DNA from: Panorpa germanica
Lineage: Eukaryota; Arthropoda; Insecta; Mecoptera; Panorpidae
Reading direction: 5' to 3'
Assembly (NCBI GenBank): GCA_963678705.1
Contig: OY783208.1
Coordinates: 1,364,001-1,428,000 of the forward strand
DNA: 64,000 bases
Both the position numbers and the translations under genes were made by a program. A model generated the notes under the pieces. That model did not search any database. It worked only from the letters and a program-made list of their open reading frames with translations, and was not told where the DNA came from. Position 1 is the first letter of the stretch; every line of letters begins with the position of its first letter. This document shows, one piece after another, positions 10,453 through 22,493 of the stretch.

Positions 10453-12954
10453 TGGAATAAAACATTTGCAAGTTTTTATGCTTATCAATCTAAGTTTATG
10501 TTCTAATTCTAAGTTTTATAATAAATAATCCTATGTCTTAATGTTGAAAACGGTTCCATGAATCCCTTTCAAAATTTCCTATTTCGTTGAGTAAAACATT
10601 CTAAGACTTTTGACGGCCTCGGATTTTTCTCTGAATTTCATGGAAACCTGCAATTTTGGAAAAACTGCGAAAAGAAATGGGCACTTTTTGCTATATAACT
10701 GTTAATCCGTAAAAGGTAGAAAGTTGTAATTTTGCCTGTGTATTACGCTATTCAATGGAAACATATTTCAAAATTCAAAAATTAATAAAAGGGGCGTTTT
10801 GTATTATAAGATTAATAAATAAATAATTAAAAATGTTATAAATTGTATATTTCTTATTTCAGTGTATTTTCGCAGAGCCATTTCCTAATTTCAACAACAG
10901 AGACACAAACGAGTGTGTGTATGTGTTATGTCATTTACTACTTACAGCTGGATCGTACATTCCATCAAGTTTTATATTGCGATTTTTGTGAATTTCGTGA
11001 TAATTTCGACATCATATACAAAACAGATTGCAAAATACTGTTGAAGTTTTAAAGGGGCTGCTTTTATTTATATAATCCTAGAAAAAGTATAGAAATTTGG
11101 CACCCTGTCGTCAACAGACTTGAATCATTAAGAAGACTGCTTCACTTTAAATCTTAAGCTCAGGCTTATCATGATTCTAATATTATATAATGGTTATAAT
11201 GAAACCCCTTCAAGTTATTCAATGCATCTACTAGAACACATAGCAGAGCTGCAATGTCTTTCTTAATTCTTATTTCAACAGCTGGTAAAGTAGGTATTTC
11301 AGGGGCCCTAAAATTTTATACAGAACTTACAAGATTACGGTCTTCTTAGTACTACATTCCTTTATTCTACAGGATTTAATTTACCTGCAGTTATATTATT
11401 TTGTTCTTTCATTGTCTAAATATAATTATTTAATCTTACGGTCACCTTAATTACAGATTCAATTGTTGTTCGATATAATGTAATAAATGCTATATGTAAT
11501 ATAATTATTTTAATTGTAATTTTAAACAGGTTGCTACAAAAATGTTATTACGCTGAATAATTTAATAATTCGGCGCATTTAGAAAACTTGGACTTTTCAA
11601 TTTTCTACTCCAATAGCAAGTGGAAGGCATTTTCGTCCTTATGCCGTAGAATTGAAGTTAACATTAAACACAAAATTAAATTAGTGAGTGGGAATGATAC
11701 TTAATCGATTGATTATATTAGTGAAACGTGTAATTATTTCGTACTTGTCTCTTAATAAAGAAATAATGAAAACTTCAACAAATACTTTACTGACATTAGC
11801 CCCATGACAAATAAATGACCCATCGTCATTGCAGTTTGTTATCCACATTAACATACTATCTTTCAAACCGTCAAAGTTAAACACATTTATATCTTACATA
11901 AAACAAAGCTGCAATATTAATAAATACATCAATCAGGTATTATGTTTTCTATATTTTATAATTTTTATATTTATTTTATTGTCTGTAGATATTCGGGTAA
12001 TTATTCGGGTCACCTACATTTTTGTTTTGAAAGTTTTAAACCAACTTTTATAAATAAATTTGAGTAGGTTGCGTTTGTTCTATGCTCAAAACATGTAAAA
12101 ATCACTACGTAGTATTAGTTATACTAGTTTTAATTTAGAAATACATAATATTAATAGTTAAAGTTGAAATTTCAATTTTGAGGTTAGAATAATATGTCAT
12201 GTAGATGTAAAAAGGGTTTATTTCACTTTATTGGTCAACAATAAGCATGAATATTGTGTATTTCTTTATTAAGAATGGTAAAAGTAGATTAAAAGCTCTA
12301 TAAAATATACAAAGTTTCTGTTACAAGTATTGATTAATTACCATTGACCTTTCATTCCTAACAAATTAAATAAAACCTTACAACCGACACAAAAATAAAA
12401 TAAGAATAACTACAATTTCTGTACATACATTTTGTAACTACACTCACAATTATTAAGAATTCAGATTAATATTTTATTTATTAAAGATGACATTTACTAA
12501 TTTGGTTTCTAGGTTATGTTGTTCACTCAGTCTTTTCTAATAAATTTAATATTCTGCAATATGTATGTTGCTTGTAAAACACTTCCAATGTTTTCTGAAA
12601 CATGTCCATTGCTTATTGAACTTCTTTTAAAATGAACAAACTGATGAAGTACTTTACTATTTGAAATTTAATTTATGACGTATTTGGTGATTGGTCATTA
12701 GTCTTTGTTGTTTGTGACAAACAATTTAGCACAGTTTTATAGAAGTTGTTTATTTCAAAGGGCCCCCTTTTATTAAATTTCTATCTAGCATTAAATGAAG
12801 AAGTCGTGTGCCTGTTTCACATAAACTTAATGAATAGGAAAACAGACAATCCTGTTCAGGAGTGAATTAGGGCTGGCTTAATTAGATCTTAGTTTTACTA
12901 ATTGCTAACTATAAATACCCTTTGGTTTCAGTAAATTGTTAGTTTCTGCATAAA
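10453..12954. other. A2 3' flank and A3 5' flank
   Basis: Uninterrupted unit spacer with no MITE or LTR element, so it serves as the empty-site reference for the insertions. It has AATAAA at 10456, a (GT)n tract near 10912-10926, the recurrent opposed short frames at 11681-12053 and the old TIR-element remnant near 12050-12340. No gene seen. Confidence 0.65.
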
Positions 12955-14340
12955 ATGGCACAGCAAATAAAATCAGAATTAAATGAAACACCGGAAATAG
13001 AAAACATGAAAGTAGAACCAGAAGAGGAATGCATGGTTCAATTCGAACCACAAGTCAAAGAGGAAGTCGACGTCACTTCCGATAGAGAAGCAGATTGGCC
13101 AGGGGTTTATATTAAATATGAACCTGACTATAGTTCACCTGTTGTCCTGTGTAAATATTGCGGAGGCGTGTTTCGAGATTCCTGTAAATTGCAGGAGCAC
13201 CTGGAGGCCAACCTGGACTGCCGAGGAACCGGAACGACAAAAGAACCGGAACCACAAGGCAGTGGACAATGGGGAAGGGTAGAAATAATTTCTAATCAGA
13301 AGAATTTCATCTGTGATGTTTGTAACATGGGGTTTGACAAAGCACCGGAAATAATAAAACATTTGCGTGTTCACTCTGACAGGAAGTTATATTCCTGTAG
13401 TGAATGTGACAAATCCTACACTAGAAGGTTCAATTTAGTTATTCACCAACGAAATCATACTGGGGAGCGTCCGTTTTCGTGTGACGTTTGTAACAAAACG
13501 TTTTTATGTTCAAGCAATTTAAAGGATCATAAAAACACGCATTTAGACGTTAATCCCATTTCATGTGACATTTGTAACAAAACGTTTTTAAGTTCAAGGT
13601 ATTTAAAAGAACATAAAAACACGCATTTAGATGTTCATCCTTTTTTATGTGACATTTGCAAAAAAACATTTTCAAGTTCAAGGTATTTAAAGGAACATAA
13701 AAACACGCATTTAGACGTTAATCCCATTTCATGTGACATTTGTAACAAAACGTTTTCATTTTTAAGCTCTTTAAAGAGACATAAAAATACGCATTTAGAT
13801 GTTCATCCTTTTTTATGTGACATTTGTAACAAAACGTTTTCAAGTTCAAGGTATTTAAAGGAACATAAAAACACGCATTTAGATGTTCATCCTTTTTTAT
13901 GTGACATTTGTAAAAAAACATTTTCAAGTTCAAGTTATTTAAAGCAACATAAAAAGACGCATTTAGATGTTCATCCTTTTTTATGTGACATTTGTAACAA
14001 AACGTTTTCAAGTTCAAGGTATTTAAAGGAACATAAAAACACGCATTTAGACGTTAAGCCTTTTTCATGTGACATTTGCAAAAAAACATTTTCAAGTTCA
14101 AGGTATTTAAAGGAACATAAAAACACGCATTTAGACGTTAACCCATTTTCATGTGACATTTGCAAAAAAACATTTTCAAGGTTACGCTCTTTAAAGGAAC
14201 ATAAAAACACGCATTTAGATGTTAACCCATTTTCATGTGACATTTGCAAAAAAACATTTTCAAGTTCAAGGTCTTTAAAGGAACATAAAAACACGCATTT
14301 AGACGTTAATACTTTTACGCTAAATAATCCTATTTTATAA
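12955..14340 (+). CDS. A3: C2H2 zinc-finger protein, 461 aa, 10 array fingers, altered C-terminus
   Basis: Same layout as A1: acidic KxE-rich N-terminus (VKEEVDV; IKYEPDYS), a C2HC finger with ANLDC, two ordinary fingers, the TGERPF linker, then ten LDV-linked fingers. The first array finger is unusual (FLCSSNLKDH). The C-terminus differs from all other copies. After the tenth finger it reads LDVNTFTLNNPIL, and these last codons are 3'-flank sequence (TTTTACGCTAAATAATCCTA), also found after A6 near 36660. A deletion has therefore removed the last finger, the normal stop and the AATAAA, and translation ends in former flank. The reading frame is otherwise open and probably functional. Confidence 0.87.
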   Translation: MAQQIKSELNETPEIENMKVEPEEECMVQFEPQVKEEVDVTSDREADWPGVYIKYEPDYSSPVVLCKYCGGVFRDSCKLQEHLEANLDCRGTGTTKEPEPQGSGQWGRVEIISNQKNFICDVCNMGFDKAPEIIKHLRVHSDRKLYSCSECDKSYTRRFNLVIHQRNHTGERPFSCDVCNKTFLCSSNLKDHKNTHLDVNPISCDICNKTFLSSRYLKEHKNTHLDVHPFLCDICKKTFSSSRYLKEHKNTHLDVNPISCDICNKTFSFLSSLKRHKNTHLDVHPFLCDICNKTFSSSRYLKEHKNTHLDVHPFLCDICKKTFSSSSYLKQHKKTHLDVHPFLCDICNKTFSSSRYLKEHKNTHLDVKPFSCDICKKTFSSSRYLKEHKNTHLDVNPFSCDICKKTFSRLRSLKEHKNTHLDVNPFSCDICKKTFSSSRSLKEHKNTHLDVNTFTLNNPIL

Positions 14341-15706
14341 TGTTCCAACTGTATATGTTTATTTTCTGATATGTTTTTTAGTGATTTTTATATGGTGGTT
14401 CGAAAACGGTTCCATGAATCCCTTTTAAAATTTCCTGTTTCGTTGAGTAAAACATTCTAAGACTTTTGACGTCCTCGGATTTTTCTCTGAATCATGGAAA
14501 CCTGTAATTTTGGAAAAACTGCGAAAAGAAATGGTTACTTTTTGCTATATAACTGTTAATCCGTAAAAGGTAGAAAGTTGTAATTTTGCCTGTGTATTAC
14601 GCTATTCAATGAAAACATATTTCAAAATTCAAAAATTAATAAAAGGGGCGTTTTGTATTATAAGATTAATAAATAAATAATTAAAAATGTTGTAAATTGT
14701 ATATTTCTTATTTCAGTGTATTTTCGCAGAGCCATTTCCTAATTTCAACAACAGAGTCACAAACGAGTGTGTGTGTGTGTGTTATGTCATTTACTACTTA
14801 CAGCTGGGTCGTACATTCCATAAAGTTTTATATTGCGATTTTTGTGAATTTCGTGATAATTTCGACATCATATACAAAACAGATTGCAAAATACTGTTGA
14901 AGTTTTAAAGGGGCTACTTTAATTTATAAAATCCTAGAGAAAGAGTAGAAATTTGGTCCCCGTCGTCAACAGACTTGAATCATTAAGTAGACCGCTTCAC
15001 TTTAAATCTTAAGCTCAGGCTTATCATGATTCTAATATTATATAATGGTTATACTGAAACCCCTTCAAGTTATTCAATGCATCTACTAGAACACTTAGCA
15101 GAGCTGCAATGTCTTTCTTAATTCTTGTATCAACAGCTGGTAAAGTAGGTATTTCAGGGGCCCTAAAATTTTATACAGAACTTACAAGATTACGGTCTTT
15201 TTAGTACTACATTCCTTTATTCTACAGGATTTAATTTACCTGCAGTTATATTATTTTCTTCTTTCATTGTCTAAATATAATTATTTAATCTTACGGTCAC
15301 CTTAATTACAGATTCAATTGTTGTTCGATATAATGTAATAAATGCTGTATGTAATATAATTATTTTAATTGTAATTTTAAACAGGTTGCCACAAAAATGT
15401 TATTACTCTGAATAATGTTTTAGTTTCTTAATTTAGAAAACTTGGACTTTTCAATATTCTACTACAATAGCAAGTGGAAGGCATTTTCGTCCTTATGCCG
15501 TAGAATTGAAGTTAACATTAAACACAAAATTAAATTAGTGAGTGGGAATGATACTTAATCGATTGATTATATTAGTAAAACGTGTAATTATTTCGTACTT
15601 GTCTCTTAATAAGGAAATAATGAAAAGTTCAACAAATACTTTACTGACATTAGCCCCATGACAAATAAATGACCCATCGTCATTGCAGTTTGTTATCCAC
15701 ATTAAC
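14341..15706. other. A3 3' flank up to the LTR insertion site
   Basis: Standard unit spacer with the A6-like version of the flank just after the gene (TGTTCCAACTGTATATG), a (GT)n tract near 14767-14782, and a spacer running to ATTAACATAC at 15710, where the LTR element begins. No gene seen. Confidence 0.65.
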
Positions 15707-15710
15707 ATAC
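15707..15710. repeat. Target site duplication ATAC (partner 23527-23530)
   Basis: The empty site in other units reads ATTAACATACTATCTTTC. Here ATAC is repeated on both sides of the LTR element, which fixes its ends exactly. Confidence 0.9.
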
Positions 15711-16340
15711 TGTTGTAAGTACGCATATGTCGCACTTACCTTTTATTTTTAATGATATTAAATGTTAATTATGTAATAGAATTATATTATGTAAACAGTT
15801 TTTGTATTAGTATTAAGATTGTAAAGAATAATTATTTAAGTTTAGCGCTTATAAATATTGTCTCTGGTTTGTGGAGATTAATATTGATTTAATGCTGGTA
15901 ATTCAGTATTGGCGTTCTGTGATGTGAAATAAATTATTATATATTAAATTGCACAAGACGCTGAAAGCCAGTCTTCTCCTGAGTCTCAAAGCAAGCATTA
16001 CTATTCGCAACTTCGTACGTATTGAATAGTGAGCACATTTCAACTATTAATTAAATTATAACACTATAGAATTACATTTTGTTTTATATCTGTCATCTTC
16101 GTTAATCTAATAAAATACTATTGTAATTAAGTAAGCAGATATAATATTACAACGAATAAATGATATATTTTAATAAAAGTGTTTGTATTAATAGTAATAA
16201 AAAGATACTAATTGTTCAACCGTCGCATGTCGCAACGAGGTTACTTTAGACCGCTCAAGTATTCTCTAATTGCAACAATACACCGTCTGAACAAGAATCC
16301 TTATTAATCATCTTAAGAAAGATATTCGATTACTACAACA
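15711..16340 (+). repeat. 5' LTR
   Basis: A 630-bp direct repeat of the element end, TG...CA bounded, near-identical to the 3' LTR over its shared length. It contains AATAAA-type signals (for example GTGAAATAAATTATTATA). Confidence 0.9.
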
Positions 16341-16341
16341 T

Positions 16342-16359
16342 TGGTGTCAGATGTGGGGT
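16342..16359 (+). other. Primer-binding site, probably tRNA-Leu
   Basis: TGGTGTCAGATGTGGGGT starts one base after the 5' LTR. It resembles the complement of the 3' end of insect leucine tRNAs (from memory, TGGTGTCAGAAGTGGG-like). A second, similar copy (ACAACATTGGTGTCAGGTGG) begins near 16380, so the LTR-end/PBS junction is partly duplicated. Confidence 0.5.
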
Positions 16360-16827
16360 CCGCCCTCGAATCTTATTTACAACATTGGTGTCAGGTGGGG
16401 TCTCGAAGAGATATTCCTACACATAAATATCCAAGAGGTACGCCCAAAATTTTTTTCTATATATTCTACACCTGGATGCAGATCAATTATTCTGGATACC
16501 ACTACGTCGATCGATTATTTCCAAGATTGCCGAAGAGTACGAGATAGAACGTCAATTCATCTGTATTTCTCATAATTTTCTACAAGTCCGGTGGATGTAA
16601 AACAACAGCCCGCTGAACCAGAAAAAAAGAAATCTTTTGCCCCCAGCGAATGGATGGATGCTTCTAGAACAAATGGAATAATCTAAACTGATGTTAATCG
16701 TTTCCAGAACCCTGCACACAGCTGTACATAGATCAAAATCGAAAGTTTTTTTTGTTAAGTATAATAAGACAGTATCTTTTTATCTTGTATACAATTATTA
16801 TCATAAATTGATAATTGTATTTTTTTT

Positions 16828-17240
16828 CTATTAGTAGCATCCTTGTAATTCATTGAAGCTATTATTTTTTTTTAGTATTATATTCAATACTTTTGAATAT
16901 TTGCTATAACCTATCTATTAGTAGCATCCTTGTAATTCATTGAAGCTATTATTTTTTTAGTATTATATTCAATACTTTTGAATATTTGCTATAACCTATC
17001 TATTAGTAGCATCCTTGTGGTTCATTGAAGCTATTATTTTTTTTTAGTATTATATTCAATACTTTTGAATATTTGCTATAACCTATCTATTAGTAGCATC
17101 CTTGTAATTCATTGAAGCTATTATTTTTTTAGTATTATATTCAATACTTTTGAATATTTGTTATAAAATAACAATTTTGTAGCATCATTGTTCAATATTT
17201 TTAGTATTATATCCAATACTTTTGAATATCTACTATAATA
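16828..17240 (+). repeat. Tandem 85-87 bp repeats in the LTR element leader
   Basis: Four copies begin at 16828, 16915, 17000 and 17087, each starting CTATTAGTAGCATCCTTGT and ending in GAATATTTGCTATAACCTAT. A fifth, diverged copy runs from about 17172. The spacing varies only through the length of a T run. Confidence 0.88.
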
Positions 17241-17543
17241 TTTCCTATAATTGTTTCTACAATTATATTAATTCATGTTTAATATTTTTAGAACATCTTT
17301 ATGAACGAGAAAGAATTTTGAAAAGGAGAAGTAAAGAGCTGAAGCAGTTAGATAGCAGTCTGTTCAATCAGAGAGACTACCTTCCTGTTACAACTGCGGT
17401 GTCTGAGCCCCATCGGAAATTTCCTGTGAGTTACTGTTTTCGCTAGCAATTTTTCCTTGTCAGAATCCTGTTCTTCGGAGAGTCGTTTATTGGTACAAAA
17501 TAATCTTTAGTCTGTATATTATATATAACTTTAATTAAGTACT

Positions 17544-20500
17544 ATGGCACCGAACGTTCATTCCCTCACATTAGTTGAGAATACAATCAATCTAATTAAT
17601 GAGTTTTCAAAAAATCTAGAAGTCCAATCAACATCCTTAACAATAGTTGAATTAAAAATCAAAAACTTAGACAAAGCTTGGGTTAAATATAGTAGTATCG
17701 TAGAAGCATTGCTTCCAACTCTAAAAAATGAAGAAGCTTCGGCTATCGTTAGTAAGTCTATGGAAGTTGAAAGTATTTATGACGACACTCTTATTTACTT
17801 GTTGAATTATAAGCAAACATTTGAGAATGATACACATATTGTAGACGACTCAAAAAGTATAGATTCAATAAAAAATCTGAACTTAAGTCCAATGCAACTA
17901 ACCGTTTTTGATGGAGAATATATTAATTGGCAAAGTTTTATGGAATTATTTACAAATTTAATTCGTAATAATAGTAAACTATCAAGCATTGAAAAAATGC
18001 ATTATTTAAAGTTAAATTTGTCAGGAGAACCACTCAAACTCATAAAGAATTATCCTTTAACAAATGATAATTACGAAATTGTTTGGAACATCCTTTGTAA
18101 ACGTTATGATAACAAGGTAGCACTTATTGAAACCTGTTTAAACAATTTAATAAACTACAATGTTATACGTTTAGAGTCCGAAATCAATATCAAAAAACTA
18201 CTAGATGAAATTAATGAATCGATTAGAGCATTAACCGAATTGGGGATATATTCTAATCATTCAGATTTTATGTTAATACATATTTTAAAGACCAAATTAG
18301 ATTTTAATTCGTCAAAGGAATGGGAAAACAGAAATAATTCTGAATTACCAACCTTAAATGAATTTACGGAGTTTCTGGAGAGACGGTGGCGCAATCTAGA
18401 AAGAAGAAGGCATATTAAAGTCAAAACATATCCAAGCGTTCCTAATTCTAATAGTAAACCAGTTTCAAGCAAGCAAATTCCTAATAAGGTCGAAACAAAA
18501 ACTAAAAATTTGTTCTGTAACCATTGTAAGAAAAGTGGTCATACAGAAAAGTATTGTTTTATTAAGAAGGAAAATCTAGATACGGGTAACCCTATTGCTC
18601 AAGTTAATACTTGTAGGGAGGCCACAATTTTATCAGAACCTTCTACTTGTTGTGAAAGATCGAAACATCTTATATCTGATGGTTCTCAAGTATCTTTTAC
18701 TAACAAGACACAACACAATTCAAATAATGAATTATGTTTTTTTTATGATTTTGATGAGATCAATACGGGTAATTTACAAAATAATAATGATATTCTAAGT
18801 TTTGACAGTAAAAATAAAAATGTTAAGGCTAAGCAAACAGTTGACACTATCCAATTCAAGATGGTCGCAGCCAAAGCTAAAACCGTATCATTTTTATTAG
18901 ATACTGGTTCTCAAATCTCCTTGATTAAACAAAATATTTTAAATAACAATGTCAGAATTAATAATAAATCTAAAATTCTATTGAAGGGTATTTCTGAAGG
19001 CACGCCTTATACCTTAGGTTCACTGAAAACTTCTATAATTTTAGATAGTAATAAGTCGAAACAAACTTTACAGGTTGTGTCAGAAAATTTCCCCATTAAA
19101 CACGATGGAATTATAGGGTTAGATATTTTACGGAAACTAAATGCAGTAATTAATCTAAAAATGAACAGAGTACAATTCTCAGAATGTGGCAAAGTAATTG
19201 AGCTCCCACTTATAAATATAAACAATATCGTTTTACCAGCACGTACGAGGAAAATAATTCCTATGTCAGGTTCTACAGTAGGAGTTTGTGTAGCCAGGGA
19301 ATTGTTACCTGAAGTTTTTTTAGCTAATGCATTAATCAAGCCCGTCAAAAATATTTTCTATATTTCAATAATAAATTCTTCAATAAAAAATATAATACTT
19401 AGTAATTTCAAACCGAATATCATACCGATAGATCAATTTAGTATTTACCATTTTTCAAAATCAAGTCCTAACAACCGTAAGGAACTTTTATTAAACAATT
19501 TAAATCTTTCACATGTCAATTCAGAATTAGTAACAGAATTAATAGAAATCTGTGACAGCTTTAATGACATATTTTTTTTACCGGGAGACAAGTTATCTTG
19601 TACGAGTGCATTAAGTCATAAGATAAAGATTAATTCTTCTAAACCCGTTAACGTTAAACCGTATCGATTGCCCCATGCGCAAAAAGAGATTGTGGAAAAG
19701 CATATTCAGGAACTGTTGGTCAACAACATAATTGAAGAAAGCGACTCACCCTATAACGCACCTTTATTAGTAGTACCAAAAAAACCAGATGCGTTAGGTA
19801 ATAAACAATTCCGCGTAGTAGTCGATTTCCGTAAACTTAACGAGCAGACAACAAGTGACGCCTATCCTTTGCCTCTTATACATGATATACTGGACCAACT
19901 TAGTGGTGCAAAATTTTTCTCTACCCTTGACTTAGCAAGCGGTTTTCACCAGGTCCCTATGCTTCCCGAAGATAAAGAGAAAACAGCATTTAGTGCGAAC
20001 TTTAAACACTATCAATTTGTAAGAATGCCATTCGGACTTAAAGGAGCCCCCCCCATGTTTCAGAGACTTATGTCTCACGTTCTCACAGGTTTGCAAGGAA
20101 TAGATTGCTTAATCTATCTGGACGATGTAGTCATTTTTGGAAAAAACATTTCTGAGCACAACCAAAGATTAAAAAACGTTTTTTCTAAATTACGGGAACA
20201 TAATTTGAAGCTCCAACCATCCAAATGTAACTTTCTACATAAAGATTTGATTTATTTAGGTCACGTTATTAATGAAACAGGTATTCTACCAGATCCTTCT
20301 AAAGTAGAAGCAATAAAGAATTTCCCCATTCCAAACAGTCCTAAACAAATTAAAACATTTTTGGGTATGTCTGGTTATTATCGCCGACATATACCGCATT
20401 ACGCAGAGATAGCCAAACCACTATATAATGCAGCAAACAGTAATGTTAAAGTATTAGAATGGTCAGACCAATGCGACGAATCATTTAAAACTTTAAAAAA

Positions 20501-22493
20501 TAAATTAACCATATCACCTGTTTTGCAATACCCGGACTTTAGTAAAAATTTCGTTGTAACCACGGATGCAAGTAAATATGCTATAGGTGCAGTCCTTTCA
20601 CAAGGTACTATTAAGGAAAGCCACCCAATAGCATATGCTTCAAGAACTCTAAATAAGGCACAACAAAATTACACAACTACTGAACGTGAGTTATTAGCAG
20701 TAGTATGGGCTGTGGCTCATTTTAGACCCTATCTCTATGGAAAGTTTTTTAGTATCGTAACAGACCATCAAGCCTTAACTTGGTTAATGAGTATTAAGGA
20801 CCCGAGTTCTAGACTTATGCGTTGGCGGATAAAACTAGAAGAATATAATTACGAAGTAATATATAGACCAGGTAGTTCGATTCCACACGTAGATGCCCTA
20901 AGTCGCGTATACTCACTTCAGGTTGAAACAATGGATGTCACATACGAAAATTATTTAGAAATAATTAAAAATAAAATTATCATAAACAATAAAGTAATTG
21001 AACATGATAAAAGTTTATATGACGCACCGACGTCATTTTCATTAGTAGATTTTGTATCAAAAGATTTTAAAAATTCAATTGGAAATTCTCCTGAATTAAT
21101 CAATAAATTTAGTAGTATCAATGCATTTCTAATACAAGAAAAAGAAGTATCAGAAATTGCATATGTTGAAATTGATACTAGATTTATTATCTGTTTAATA
21201 ATTAAGGAATTTCATTTTAATCTACCAAATTATAAAGAAATATTTTTGGCATTAGTGAATCTGAAAAACTTTTGTACTTTACACAAAATTACTAACATAG
21301 CTATGAACAGGTTCGAGTCTGAACTAAGTAAATTAGATTTTGCCCAGATACGAACTATGCTCAGACATATCTTTGATAAAACAAATATAATAGTACACAT
21401 TTATAATGACAATATACTTAAAATTAGTGACCCTGAGTTAATAAACAATGTAATTTCGGAATTTCATGTTAATCCCACAGCAGGCCACTTAGGAGTTTCT
21501 AAAACAATTAAACGATTAAAATCACACTTTAAATTTCCAAGTATGATTAGAAAAGTTAAAAATTTTATTAGACAATGTGTATCATGTCAAAAGAATAAAG
21601 TGTGCAAATTAAATAAATGCCCATTAACAATTACATCGACTTCGAAACATAGTTTCGAAAGGTTGGCTTTGGACATAGTATATCTTCCCAAGAAAGACGA
21701 CAACGACAAATACAAATACTTACTAACAATACAGGATGACCTTACTAAGTTTACGGAAGCTATTCCTATTATAAACCAGGAGGCAAATACTGTCGCGAAA
21801 GCATTAGTAACTAACGTTATTTGTAGGTACGGAGTTCCTAATATGATCTTAACAGACCAAGGAACAAATTTCATGTCGAAAATTTTTAAAGATATATGCA
21901 AATTGTTAAAAATTAAACAATTAAAAACAACAGCATTTAGACCAGCAACCAACGGTGCCTTAGAAAGAGTTCATAGAACCCTTGCCGAGTATCTAAGGAA
22001 TTTTTGTAAAAAGCAGGATGATTGGATAAATTGGATTCCCTATGCAATGTTCGTGTATAACACAACTCCGCATACAGCGACCGGTTTTACTCCTTTCGAA
22101 CTAATTTATGGACATAAGGCAAATCTGCCTTCAATTTTTTATAAAGAACCAATTGAGGTAAATACTTATAATAATTTTATAGTAGAACTCAAACACAGGT
22201 TACAAGTAGCGAGGGAACTTGCTATGAATAACTTGGTTAAAAGCAAAGAAAAAACAAAATTATATTTTGATAGAAGGGTCAATTCTCTTTTCACACCTGA
22301 AGTAAACGAATTAGTTTTATTAAGAAATGAACAGTTACCAACTAAAGGACAGTCAAAAAAACTTTTACCCTTATACGTAGGACCGTATAAAGTTACTAAA
22401 ATTATATCCCCTGTTAATACAGAAATACTAATTGGTAAAAAACATACGGTAGTTCATAATAATAGGTTGAAGAGATTTTGTACCAATGAATAA
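17544..22493 (+). CDS. Gag-Pol polyprotein of the gypsy element, 1649 aa
   Basis: Fossil entry. A single reading frame. The Gag part has a DUF1759-like stretch at about residues 110-260 and a CCHC zinc knuckle (CNHCKKSGHTEKYC) from residue 325. Protease has LLDTGS with Asp near 453. RT has the YLDD box at 858-861 and VRMPFGLKGAPPMFQRLM upstream. RNase H has TDAS with Asp near 1008. Integrase has an HHCC finger from about 1310 and a D,D,35,E triad near 1377, 1438 and 1474. Gag and Pol are fused in one frame, so no frameshift is needed. The family is Metaviridae (Ty3/gypsy); the insect lineage is unassigned. It looks whole. Confidence 0.93.
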   Translation: MAPNVHSLTLVENTINLINEFSKNLEVQSTSLTIVELKIKNLDKAWVKYSSIVEALLPTLKNEEASAIVSKSMEVESIYDDTLIYLLNYKQTFENDTHIVDDSKSIDSIKNLNLSPMQLTVFDGEYINWQSFMELFTNLIRNNSKLSSIEKMHYLKLNLSGEPLKLIKNYPLTNDNYEIVWNILCKRYDNKVALIETCLNNLINYNVIRLESEINIKKLLDEINESIRALTELGIYSNHSDFMLIHILKTKLDFNSSKEWENRNNSELPTLNEFTEFLERRWRNLERRRHIKVKTYPSVPNSNSKPVSSKQIPNKVETKTKNLFCNHCKKSGHTEKYCFIKKENLDTGNPIAQVNTCREATILSEPSTCCERSKHLISDGSQVSFTNKTQHNSNNELCFFYDFDEINTGNLQNNNDILSFDSKNKNVKAKQTVDTIQFKMVAAKAKTVSFLLDTGSQISLIKQNILNNNVRINNKSKILLKGISEGTPYTLGSLKTSIILDSNKSKQTLQVVSENFPIKHDGIIGLDILRKLNAVINLKMNRVQFSECGKVIELPLININNIVLPARTRKIIPMSGSTVGVCVARELLPEVFLANALIKPVKNIFYISIINSSIKNIILSNFKPNIIPIDQFSIYHFSKSSPNNRKELLLNNLNLSHVNSELVTELIEICDSFNDIFFLPGDKLSCTSALSHKIKINSSKPVNVKPYRLPHAQKEIVEKHIQELLVNNIIEESDSPYNAPLLVVPKKPDALGNKQFRVVVDFRKLNEQTTSDAYPLPLIHDILDQLSGAKFFSTLDLASGFHQVPMLPEDKEKTAFSANFKHYQFVRMPFGLKGAPPMFQRLMSHVLTGLQGIDCLIYLDDVVIFGKNISEHNQRLKNVFSKLREHNLKLQPSKCNFLHKDLIYLGHVINETGILPDPSKVEAIKNFPIPNSPKQIKTFLGMSGYYRRHIPHYAEIAKPLYNAANSNVKVLEWSDQCDESFKTLKNKLTISPVLQYPDFSKNFVVTTDASKYAIGAVLSQGTIKESHPIAYASRTLNKAQQNYTTTERELLAVVWAVAHFRPYLYGKFFSIVTDHQALTWLMSIKDPSSRLMRWRIKLEEYNYEVIYRPGSSIPHVDALSRVYSLQVETMDVTYENYLEIIKNKIIINNKVIEHDKSLYDAPTSFSLVDFVSKDFKNSIGNSPELINKFSSINAFLIQEKEVSEIAYVEIDTRFIICLIIKEFHFNLPNYKEIFLALVNLKNFCTLHKITNIAMNRFESELSKLDFAQIRTMLRHIFDKTNIIVHIYNDNILKISDPELINNVISEFHVNPTAGHLGVSKTIKRLKSHFKFPSMIRKVKNFIRQCVSCQKNKVCKLNKCPLTITSTSKHSFERLALDIVYLPKKDDNDKYKYLLTIQDDLTKFTEAIPIINQEANTVAKALVTNVICRYGVPNMILTDQGTNFMSKIFKDICKLLKIKQLKTTAFRPATNGALERVHRTLAEYLRNFCKKQDDWINWIPYAMFVYNTTPHTATGFTPFELIYGHKANLPSIFYKEPIEVNTYNNFIVELKHRLQVARELAMNNLVKSKEKTKLYFDRRVNSLFTPEVNELVLLRNEQLPTKGQSKKLLPLYVGPYKVTKIISPVNTEILIGKKHTVVHNNRLKRFCTNE

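Noticed and set aside
10843-11052. Open frame with YCDFCEFRDNFD, suggesting a finger exon in the 3' flank of A units
   Set aside because: It has a C-x2-C but no His pair in register, the frame differs between units, and no splice donor links it to the gene; perhaps a relic at most.
16341-16575. Overlapping short frames after the 5' LTR
   Set aside because: They lie over the primer-binding site and leader and resemble no protein.
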